From assembly GCA_031213475.1 (NCBI GenBank), contig JARUPZ010000037.1:3540305-3604304 (forward strand): a DNA stretch of 64,000 nt. Direction: 5' to 3'. Origin of the DNA: Nereocystis luetkeana (Eukaryota > Sar > Phaeophyceae > Laminariales > Laminariaceae). Under the pieces are notes generated by a model, which worked only from the letters and a program-made list of their open reading frames with translations, was not told where the DNA came from and ran no database searches. Positions 55,255 to 64,000 of the stretch are shown one piece after another (the first letter of the stretch is position 1; the number at the start of each line of letters is the position of its first letter). Made by a program: the position numbers and the translations under genes.

Positions 55255-58200
55255 GCGTCGATGCCCTTCCGCCGCCGAAAGCGACACGCGCCGTTGAGCA
55301 GAAACTCACCCCTCTTCATCTCCCGCACCTCAACCACCGTCACCACCAAGACCACCAAGACCAACACCAACACCATCACCACCACCAGAACCACAGCCAC
55401 CACCAGCCAAGCGATGGGGCCAATGATTCCGACTCCGAAAGCGCGGCGCTCTCGCCTTCGCCACCGTTGAAGTCAAGGCCGAGGTCATCGGAGTCGCTGA
55501 GCGTGGACGAGGCGTGGCGGTACTGCTGCGCTCGGCGGCTGAACTTTCCCGCCATGTTTGCCGTGTACCGCCATTTTCGGACGAGAAAGTGAGTGGGGCG
55601 ATGGTGCCGTACGGTCAAGTATGGTATGATACCGTACGGTATGTACGGTGTGGTACGGTCCGTAAAATATGGTGTGGGACGGTACGGTGCCGGGCGGTAC
55701 GGTAGGGTAAAGTGCGGTGTGGCATAAACCGGTGCGGTGCGTCACAAAGCGGTGTATGGCACGGCACGACGTTACGATGTGGTACAGTACCGTCCAGCAG
55801 TGTGACACGTTACGACGCGTCACGGTGCGGCACGATATACGGTACAGTCCTACTCGTGCAAAGCGATTTTATTTCGGCGCGCCGGGTTGCTCTCGTGTTC
55901 GTGTTTAGTCCATTTTTTTTGTATTTGACCGGGCGCTCTTCTCTCGCGCAACACTGATCCGTTTTCGACCCCCCCGCCCCCCCCAGTAGCGTTGTTCGAT
56001 CCATCATCTCTGATGTTCACCAAAATAAAAAAAGTTACCCATTTGTCAGCCATTATTTTGTGCGTCAGTCGATGATCGCCTCATCACGACCTCCGAAACT
56101 CCTGCGTCTCTGCAATCGTTTCGCGCCGTTCTCATAGTCTGGGACTCGATCCCCGTCACGGCCGAAGGGAGCCATTGTGACAAAAGCTGAAGGCCTTGGC
56201 GGTAGGCAGGGGCACGGTAGGCAATAAGAACAGCACCAGTGAATACTCGTGGCTACCATACAGATCGAATATGCATGATAGCATCCGCCCGAGAGAAAGA
56301 CGAGCTCAGTTCCTGTTCGGTTTTGCTTTAAATCGCCACGCGTTGCCCTTCCTGTTGCAGACGTCCACGCCCCCCGTTCCGCCCAACTGCAACCTTCAGC
56401 GTCAAACCCCCAACATCCGACCCGCCATCCCCAACTCCCGACGTCACGTCCCCCAGCCCCGACCAACGACCCGCCACCCCCAACCCACGCCCCCGAGCCC
56501 ACGACCCCCAACCCCCCCCCAACCCACCACGCCAATCCCCAACCCCCCGACCCATCTCCCTCGACCCCAACCCTTAACCCCCAACCCCCGGCCCCCCTTC
56601 CCCCCCCCAACCCCCAACCTCCCCGCCTCCTCCAATCTCTAACCCCCGAACCCCCTCCCCTCGCACGTGAAAATGGTCTGAAACGCCGCAGCTTCACCGT
56701 GCAGGCGGGCCACAAGTATGGGGCGCACTACGTACTCTACGAGGGAGCGCCGGACGAGTGCCACTCCCGTTACTGCGTGCATGTCATGGGTGGTGGTGGT
56801 GGTGGTGGTGGTGGAGGAGGAGGCGGTGGTGGTGGGGAGGGGGTGGGGGATTCGTGGAGTCACGTGAAGACCGTGACGAGACTGATGCCGGTGAGAGCCC
56901 CGGGTCGAGGCGGTGATGTTGCTGTTCGTTTTTCAAGCGGGAAGAGTCACTGGACATGAGCAAGATTAAGGCATTAAGCTCATGTGGGAACAAAAAAGAA
57001 CCACAAATAACAACAGCGATTCCGGCAACAGATACATAGCAACAACGGCGACAACAGCAACGACAACAAAGGCAACAACACTATGCATACAGTATATCCC
57101 CCTCCAAGGAATTGTTTTTTGTGAAACGTACGTGACCTATGTACCCAGAAATATCTACCAGCCCTTCAACGTTGAGGTGCAGAGTTGAGGTATCGAACAT
57201 GTATTTCAATCGACGTCACAGCTGACATGTTTTGCGTTGTATATACTAAGTACAATGTGTTTTTTTTTCAGAGAAAAAAAGGAAAACACAAGGTGCCGAC
57301 CGTTATGCAACGGCATGCCAGATTGGGGAGACGAGCGTCCTCGGAAAGGGGGCGGGGGGGGAATAGAGGGAACATATTCCCTGAGACCGTGAAACCCCTC
57401 GGGGCTGACAGCCATGGCCGAAACGGAACGTGCTTTACCTTTCCCTTTTAGCTGTGAGGATTCTAAAGGTGAACGTTAGCGCAAACGCAAGCACGTCTTT
57501 GTTCTGGATGCCCCCTCCCTCTCCCCCCCCTCCCCCCATCCCTCCCTCACTCCTGCCCCGTTGCTGTTCAATACGTTAATACGCGATGTTTAAACGACGT
57601 TTTTGTTATATTTCCGGTTCGTCCTCGCAGGGCGTCGCCAAAAGCCTCCTGGTTTGCGGAGTAACCTACGGCGTGCCGCGAGAACCACCACCACCGCCAC
57701 CACCGTCATCACTGCCAACATCTCCACCGCCAAGCTCGAGTGCTTCTCTCCTTCCACGCCCACTTCTACCAAGTCCTGCTTCTCCTACTTCTCTTACATT
57801 TCCATCATCACCACCACTACCACCACCACAATCAGCATCAGCATCAACTTCAACGTCAACATCAACATTAACTTCAACACCACCGTCAACATCAACTTCT
57901 ACCTTAACTCCAGTAATGTCTCGGCTGGACACGTCGTCGCTCGCCGCGCTTGCCTTGTCGTCGGTGACGTCCTTGAGCTTCTCGAGGTCGGTCGAACCAG
58001 ACCAGGGCGGCAGCGGCAGCAGGAGCACCATCAACAACAACAACAGCAAGAACCGCAAGAAGAACAGCAGCAAGATCAACAACAACAACAACAACAACAG
58101 CAACAATACCACCACTACCGCCACCACCAGCAAGAACGATAGTAACACCTTAGGCATGAGCAGCAGCAATATGAACAAGAACAAGGGCAAGCACAAGGGT

Positions 58201-58479
58201 AGTAGCAACAACACCGAGGGGGAAGACTGGAGCAAGAGCCAGAGCGGTAAGACGACGACGGCGACGACACGTCCAAACGCCCACACGGCAGTTCTGCTCG
58301 AGGCCGAGGCCGGAGGGGGGTCAGCACTCTCACCTGCAGCACAGAATCCACCGGCCAAGAAAAGCAAGAGCGGACCTGGTAGCGGCGGGGGCAGTGGCCG
58401 CGGCATTCGTGGGGGTGGCGTCAGCGGCAGGGACGGTGGTAGAGGCGACGGCAGCGGTGACAACGGTGGAGAGGGTTAG
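55255..58479 (+). CDS. TSEN2: tRNA-splicing endonuclease catalytic subunit, SEN2/TSEN2 type
   Basis: Three exons with agreeing phase: about 55255-55588, 56692-56890, 57631-58479. Exon 1 has a His/Asp/Ser-rich linker, then LSVDEAWRYCCARRLNFPAM and FAVYRHFRTR, the conserved run before the nuclease fold. Exon 2 has QAGHKYGAHYVLYEGAPDEC followed by HSRY, giving the Tyr (in LYEG) and His of the active site, a poly(Gly) loop, and SWSHVKTVTRLMP. Exon 3 starts GVAKSLLVCGVTYG with the catalytic Lys. In the family this subunit cuts the 5' splice site of intron-containing pre-tRNAs, within a four-subunit nuclear or mitochondrial-surface complex. The last exon then adds about 268 residues of Pro/Ser/Thr-, Asn- and Gly-rich sequence to the TAG at 58479, longer than usual for the family. 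The usual SEN2 N-terminus is upstream and not found. Confidence 0.82.
55600..55860 (+). repeat. GGTACGGTGCGGT degenerate repeat in a TSEN2 intron
   Basis: Many TACGGT, GTGCGGT and GTACGGT words over 250 bp after the donor at 55589; no fixed unit. Confidence 0.65.
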
Positions 58480-58791
58480 CTATAGTATTGCGAACCTCGT
58501 GGAAAATAGAGCTCGTGCACTGGTATGCTGTTAATATAACTGACTGGCACATAGATTTGAGTGAAACTGCTGTTGATATACGTAGACGCCTTCTTCTAGA
58601 TATTTTGAGCGAAACTGCTGTAGTTATAGCTGAAATAAACAAATGCTCCGCAGGAAATAAATACATGTATTTATTTGTTTCGACGTTGAGCTGAGAGATC
58701 GAGGGTTTCGTCGGAACTCGTCTTTGTGAGCTTGCGTATGATGCTTCTGAGAGATGCGAGTATATTTTTCCTGGTATACAGAGGCCCAAGT

Positions 58792-58878
58792 AAAGTACGT
58801 GCTCGAGTGGTTTAAGGGAGTGGATCTAAACCAAAGGTGATTTCACGCGCAGGTTCGTGTCCTGCCGTCGACGCCGTT
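58792..58878 (+). tRNA. tRNA-like sequence with long variable arm, likely pseudogene
   Basis: D arm GCTCGAGTGGTTTAAGGG, anticodon loop ATCTAAA (would read CTA), variable arm GTGATTTCAC, and a perfect T stem GCAGG/CCTGC around TTCGTGT. The layout is that of tRNA-Ser/Leu. The acceptor stem pairs at only about three positions, the anticodon stem at three, and the B box has T instead of the invariant A58, so it is probably a decayed copy or SINE head. Confidence 0.35.
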
Positions 58879-59098
58879 TTTGTTAACGTCTTTAGTCCGT
58901 TGGGCTACTGGTAAACGGTGAACCAATCGCCTACCCAAAGTTAGCCGTTAACCCCCCCCCCCCCCCCCCCCTGGAATGAATGATCGTATTACGTAGTGTT
59001 CAAGGTTTGGCACCCAAGAGGCAGTTACATAGTACTCCGATTGCTGTCTCTGGAAATGCCTACACCGGAAATTAAATTACCAGGTAACTCATTTGAAC

Positions 59099-59349
59099 TG
59101 TCATCCATATATATGCAAGTCCGCCTCAAAGGCGGTTCTCAGTAGGATGCAGCTCACCCTTCATGCGACTCGCCAGACACCTCACGGCGCTTCGCGCTTG
59201 GTGCAAGCAATGTCTGCCTGGTCGGTGAAAACCCGACATGCTCCGTCCCGGCATTGTAGGGATGCGAGGGTCTATGGTCATACGACTACGGCCATGCATG
59301 AGATCGAGTACATCTCTCCTACCAGGTATCGAGTACACCCCCCCCCCCG
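59099..59349 (+). mobile_element. Element A copy A12, best full-length copy, with TACCAGGTA insertion
   Basis: Starts CTGTCATCCATATATATGCA, then GTCCGCCTCAAAGGCGGTTC, GATGCAGCTCACCCTTCATG, TGCAAGCAATGTCTGCCTGG, GGCATTGTAGGGATGCGAGG, and ends GAGTACACC plus poly(C). At 59320-59328 it reads CTCCTACCAGGTATCGAG where other copies have CTCCTATCGAG. Confidence 0.88.
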
Positions 59350-59584
59350 CCCCGCCCCCCTGGAACGGACTTGCCACCAACACGCGGTTCCAATTTCTGG
59401 GGATCCAGATATTTTTCAGATTTTTGACTCGAGGATGAGGAAATTCTATTTCCTTTTTGAAGGCGTTTTTCATGGTGGACGTGAGATTCGACTTCACGCC
59501 CAACGACCCTTGTTCTGTCGTCGACGCCAAGTGTAGTACGGTCAGGTGGGGTCACAGAGTGTCCCGTTGCCAGGTTTGCCCATT

Positions 59585-59835
59585 TGGCTGGCACTTGCTG
59601 TTACTCACGTGTGTTGATTGCTTAGAGAGATAAAATAAGAGCGCAGCTTTTGTTCCGTTAGAGCACGATGAACACACTGCCGGGATGCTGGTTTCGCCTC
59701 GCTGGAAACCCCTGGTTTCCATCTCAAGATAGTACGCCTCCCAGGTACTAAACTACGATACCCAACATGTGTTCGTACCCCTGTAGTAATTACCGGCATT
59801 TCTATATACGTTATTCGAAGCGGAACCACAACACG
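59585..59835 (+). mobile_element. Element F copy F3
   Basis: CTGTTACTCACGTGTGTTGA, TTTCGCCTCGCTGGAAACCC, GTACGCCTCCCAGGTACTAA and AATTACCGGCATTTC, in the same order as F1 and F2. Confidence 0.6.
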
Positions 59836-60297
59836 CCCTTCATTTAGTCACAGCTATTAGTAGTTTTGTCTGTCTTGTCTGTCTGTGTGCTGTCCGTCGG
59901 CGGTTCAAACCACTCATTGCTTACCGCGAGAGCTATATATACGGGGTCTACAGACGTGTGCAAGCCTAATGGGCTATATACCTACTCGTGAGGTGTGTTT
60001 CTTCGCGCGCCGTCTTGGAGCTGTCGCGATCGCCGGGATGCTGTAGTTTTGGTGGTGTGTTTTCAGTGCGGCGGGATTTCGTGTTTGTGTGTGTGTGTGT
60101 GTGTGTGTTTCCGCTTGTTTTCTTCCGACGCACACGGCCTTGCCTCGTTATGAGGCCGCCTCTTGCCTCGTTCACCTCTATACTATTAAAGCTGTGTCGA
60201 TAGTATAGCAATGTGTGCCACCGCAATGGTGGCGGGTAGAAACGGTGAGGCGAGGGAGCTTTTGGGACCTGAATAACTCGATTGTACTGCCAGTCGT

Positions 60298-60419
60298 ATT
60301 ACGGGGGACCACATTAAATACAACCTGCGGTACAGACAAAAACCTATATATTTCGCTATTTTCACCAGCAATATTAGGTCCTACCAGGTACCAGGTATTT
60401 ATTATGGTCCCCCGTAATA
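60298..60419. mobile_element. Element B copy B13 with a doubled TACCAGGTA insertion
   Basis: TATTACGGGGGACCACAT and TTATGGTCCCCCGTAATA ends. At 60382-60397 two overlapping copies of the 9-mer (TACCAGGTACCAGGTA) replace the single TA of other copies. Confidence 0.85.
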
Positions 60420-61230
60420 GGGTAGAGGAAGAAAACCGACGATGAACTAAAAAAACGAGGGGCAGCAGATAGACAGATATTTTCATCGGCCATTCGCTGC
60501 TCGGTTGGGGGAGACGGTCCGGACGACTGACAATAGATTTGGTTTGTCTGTGAACTGCAATCGATGCAAGGAAGCGCACTAAACGGGCGCGGGACATGGT
60601 CGTAGATGCGCCTGCTATGATACTATATTTAATGCAGTACCCTGGTAGGTTTTTAGCTATTAAACTCGTAGTAGCTAGTTGTAACTCAGATGGGGAAAAT
60701 TGACGACCAAAAATAAATGTGGCAACCACTACATACAGCAACAACAAACAGACTCTACTGCGTGATTAGGGGGCGGTGCTACCGTAATTATTATAATCGG
60801 TGTCCGAGTTGCAATGCAAGGAGTCGTACATACGTACGGCACGCGGCGAGCCCAGCATGATCCCCCGCAACCGCCCCGCTGTTTGTAGTGAGGTCACGTG
60901 GTTGTGGTAGACGGTCCATAAAACCAAATAGATGTATGTATCCTTTGTTCGATCGCAATGAAAGAGGTCCGAAAAAGTGTGACTATTTCGTAATGGCAGA
61001 GCTTATATGTATATACGTACGACGTGCGAGTAGCCAGATTAAGATATTACCAGTAAGAAAGACGAAACGGTCCGAAAACACAGCAGGACCATTATTTTTA
61101 GCCCCCGGTTCCAACAGAGGAGTCTCTGAATCTGACTTCCATTTTTTTTTTGTAATACTTCTGTACCCGTCCGTCCATCCGTCCCCTGGGGGACTCAAGC
61201 AATGTGTTTGATGTTTTTCGCCCACCTGCA

Positions 61231-61324
61231 TTAACCCTTTTAGAACCGCAGTCCTGTTTTGGGGACAAAACACTCAAATTTCAAGTAGTTTGTCCCCAAA
61301 ACGGGACTGCGGTTCTAAAGGTAA
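61231..61324. mobile_element. Element C copy C10 with left TTAA
   Basis: TTAACCCTTTTAGAACCGCA and GACTGCGGTTCTAAAGGTAA; the right TTAA is changed to GTAA. Confidence 0.82.
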
Positions 61325-61829
61325 CCACGATGTAAACATACATTCGCCTGGTTTGTCCTACACCTGGTACCAGGTATTACTCTGGACCGATATATAAGGA
61401 CCGTTCAGGCATTAATATGGTGATCAAATGGTTCTTACATTTCCCTCCAGAGTGGTATACGTATAATAACAAGATGAAACGGTCGAGCGTCGCCCGCCAG
61501 ATACCATTTAGTTATAGATGTACAGCAGTTGCCTCTGCTATTAGTATTAATAGAACTGCACCCCTCAAAGCTGAAAAGTATCGACAACAGCAGCCCCAGC
61601 AATCGTACGTGGTACGACAAGTGCTCATTTTTCTCCACTCCACGAACATTTACAAGGTTTTCATATTTTACTTGCCCACACACCGCCCGCCCCCGCCCCC
61701 CTGGCAGAAAATGAAAAATGTCGGTCGGTCGGTCGGTCGGTCCTCACCTTCCCCCCCCGGCCGGGTGTTTCCTTCCCCCTCCCAGAGCATACACCAGTAT
61801 CGAAAACCAGGCATCACAGTCCTTAACAT

Positions 61830-61895
61830 ATCGAATATCATATCGAATATCATATCGAATAACATGTCGAATATCGCATCAATTAACGTACTGAA
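61830..61895 (+). repeat. ATATCGAATATCAT short tandem repeat
   Basis: TATCGAATATCA units with CATGTCGAATATCG variants. Confidence 0.75.
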
Positions 61896-62045
61896 TATCA
61901 TACCTGGTATCGAGTAACATATCGACTGAAACTGACCTCCACACCACCCCCGACCGCCACCACCACCACCACCACCACCACCCACCCGAGACTATCTCCT
62001 CTCTCGCTTCCCGCCAATGAGCCCGGCGGGCGAGCAGCGGCAGGG

Positions 62046-62090
62046 GGGCGGGGTGTACTCAGTGTCATGCATGGCCGGGGGAAGGGGGGT
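62046..62090 (-). mobile_element. Element A end fragment (A13)
   Basis: GGGGTGTACTCAGTGTCATG followed by CATGGCC; only the poly(C)-side 30 bp remain. Confidence 0.55.
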
Positions 62091-63461
62091 GGGGGGATAC
62101 ACACAACAACCCCGACGCGTACATGCTTACCGCGGAGAAACCCGAAAGAAAAAAACGAGTACGTACAAGAAAAAAAAAGTGGTACCAACTTCGAAACCTC
62201 GATAACCTTCTTTCTCGCCTCTGCTTTCGCTAACACCGCCACGGCTGCTGCAAAAACACAGCCACGAAAAATATAACAACGCGCCCCCCTCCCTTCCCAG
62301 CCCCCTTTCTACTACTCAGCCGCGAGTACAAACATCAACAACCGCTTTCTGCATTCCTCTTCTCTCCTTCGCCCGTCACTGTCGCCACGTTGATTTCGCG
62401 CCGAGAGCCGTATCGGCGTCGGCTACGCACGCAGCACGTACGTACCTGGCAGGGGAAAACAAAACTTCGGAAAAAATAAAACAAACCGACCGAACATGGA
62501 TTCCCCCCCCCCAAAAAAAAACGTTTCCTGGTATAAAATAATGTCTACCCCCACCTACCCCCGCCCCCGTCGCACGTATAATCCGCCGCACGTGTCATGC
62601 TGACTACATACATACGTGTAGGGAAAAAAAAACAAAAACAAAAAACGCCACGCCACGCCGAACTATCCTAACTAACTACTGTCGGCAAGCGAGAGAGCGG
62701 TTGAAGAACACACGAAGTTTCTTGAAACAGCAACAAAACAAAACCACCAACGAGTTGAGCTGGAAGGCTAAGAGTGATGACAAAAAACAAAAGAAAACAA
62801 AAAACAGAGAGGATACAATATAACTCCAGCAACTACGACAGTAGTTGACTTCACGTGCTCTCTTGCATAATGGTAAAAAAAAACATTAGCGGTGCCGTGG
62901 GGGGGGGAGGGGAGTTTGGCCACCAACACCTATATAGCTGTGCTGCCGACCTAACGACCCCCCCCCCCCCCCTCCTAGAACAAATAAAAGCCTCCGCAGC
63001 CGCTGGAAAACTTCGTCACGCACATATTTGTGGCCGCGGTCTCCACCAGCCGCCCACAGCTGATAGCACGAGAGGAGACCACCATAACAACAGACAGCAG
63101 GGTAGGCCTCCTATTGTAGAGTTCTACATGTACGTACTAACCCACAACCCTAATCACATCTGTCAGAAAAAAATAGAACCCCCCCGCCCAGCCCCCAGTC
63201 CCAGCTCCACCAAGCCCCGCGCAAGCTATTACCTACCAAACTCTTGCTTTGCCTTGCTATGCTATGATGTGCTTTGCTACGGCGCCTCTTGCGAATTCGG
63301 AATAATCGAGTATTCCGGAATGCTCACCCCAGACTTTCGCGGTCGGAATAATGTACGTTACCGCGACCCCCCCCGAAAAAACAGCCCCCGAAATCGGCAC
63401 TGGCTTGCAAAGAGGAGGACGGCGACGACGGCAACAGCGACGGCGTAATCCAACAACAGTT

Positions 63462-63722
63462 TAGGTCAACGGATTCCGAGAAAGAATAACGTATGCCGTC
63501 CGTCACCGGAATTCCGTCAAAGGATAGTGTATATGCCGTATATGCCGTCATCCGCATTCCGTCAAAAACAAACCCTCAAACCGATTCCGTCAAACGGATT
63601 GCGTCAAACAAACCCCATCGAACGGGTTCCGTCAAACAGGTTCCTTCGCACAGATTCCGTCAAACAAATTCCGTCAATCGGACTCGGTCAAAACGAATTC
63701 CGTCAACCGCTTCCGTCGAAGG
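63462..63722 (+). repeat. GATTCCGTCAAAC minisatellite
   Basis: About 14 units of 15-18 bp with the core ATTCCGTCAAAC or TTCCGTCAA and frequent changes. Confidence 0.82.
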
Positions 63723-64000
63723 GAGGCAACTTCTACTATACTCTGTTGTCTGTACCCTCCAGCTCGCGCGCGCGCCACGTCCTCTTCGCTGCCAGAGAAT
63801 AAAACAACAACTGAAAACGAAACAGATAATACACCGTTCATTGAGGCTCAACAATATGAGCTGTTTTCTCTTTCGGTCATGGCATACCACGACACCGGCC
63901 AGCCACGTACGCACGATTTATCCTACCAACGACCACGCAACACAATCCACACCCTTTCACTTCCCTCTCCCCCCTCCCCCCCCCCCCCCCCCCCGCCCCT

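Larger units (their letters stand above)
58480..64000. other. Repeat-rich flank after TSEN2, no gene recognised
   Basis: It contains a tRNA-like sequence, elements A12, F3, B13, C10 and an A fragment, and several simple repeats. Possible minus-strand exon scraps occur (62196-62238, after TTTTTGCAG; 63028-63063, before GTGCGT) but no protein family is recognisable. Confidence 0.5.

Noticed and set aside
57262..57450. Extra TSEN2 exon after TTTTTTTTCAG
   Set aside because: No usable donor and no conserved residues; skipping it keeps phase 0 and brings the catalytic Lys to its normal place.
59275..59310. 5S rRNA-like start inside element A (GTCTATGGTCATAC, ACTACGGCCAT)
   Set aside because: The resemblance covers only about 14 nt each and lacks the internal control regions; it is not enough to claim a 5S-derived SINE.
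62985..63068. Minus-strand exon reading GDRGHKYVRDEVFQRLRRLL
   Set aside because: It looks protein-like but matches no family I recognise, and an internal GTGCGT donor would cut it; left as a possibility only.

Overview
The window looks like nuclear DNA of an intron-rich eukaryote, most likely a photosynthetic stramenopile and probably a brown alga. This is an inference from three things: protein genes split into many short exons by 0.4-3 kb GT-AG introns, very abundant poly(G)/poly(C) and triplet repeats, and a non-LTR reverse transcriptase of a type I associate with brown algal genomes. No species can be named from the sequence alone.

Three conserved genes can be reconstructed by joining exons whose splice phases agree. 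(1) Plus strand, 1500-8656: the 3' part of a myosin heavy chain (end of motor, two IQ motifs, coiled coil). It runs in frame into a short-chain dehydrogenase/reductase (SDR)-like domain that has kept the nucleotide-binding glycine motif but lost the catalytic Tyr/Lys. The first part of the motor lies before the window. (2) Minus strand, 45443-21205: an 18-exon gene for VPS35L, the scaffold subunit of the Retriever/Commander endosomal recycling complex. It is about 1,563 residues from the first recognised exon, enlarged by low-complexity insertions. Two further minus-strand exons with membrane segments (49.55-49.03 and 47.24-47.08 kb) lie upstream and are phase-compatible with it; they are either its 5' part or a separate gene. 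(3) Plus strand, about 55255-58479: the catalytic half of a tRNA-splicing endonuclease subunit of the SEN2/TSEN2 type, with Tyr, His and Lys of the active site present and a very long low-complexity C-terminal tail.

The rest is mobile and simple-sequence DNA. 8.7-21.2 kb is a gene-free repeat region with a 5'-truncated LINE reverse transcriptase (minus, about 14950-13131). I could define seven dispersed families by comparing copies inside the window: element A (110-250 bp, always ending in poly(C), often 5'-truncated); element B (about 110 bp inverted-repeat MITE with TA target duplication, shown by a nested insertion); element C (about 95 bp hairpin MITE flanked by TTAA); element D (about 300 bp with A-rich end); element E (one TIR element); element F (about 230 bp); and a tRNA-derived SINE (about 345 bp). 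VPS35L introns hold many of these copies plus a 1.2 kb AGCT-rich minisatellite.

The least expected signals are the myosin-SDR fusion and a 9-bp motif, TACC(A/T)GGTA, present about 27 times. In four or more places it clearly interrupts an A or B element as a 7-bp gain at a TA, as expected for an excision scar of an unseen TA-targeting transposon.
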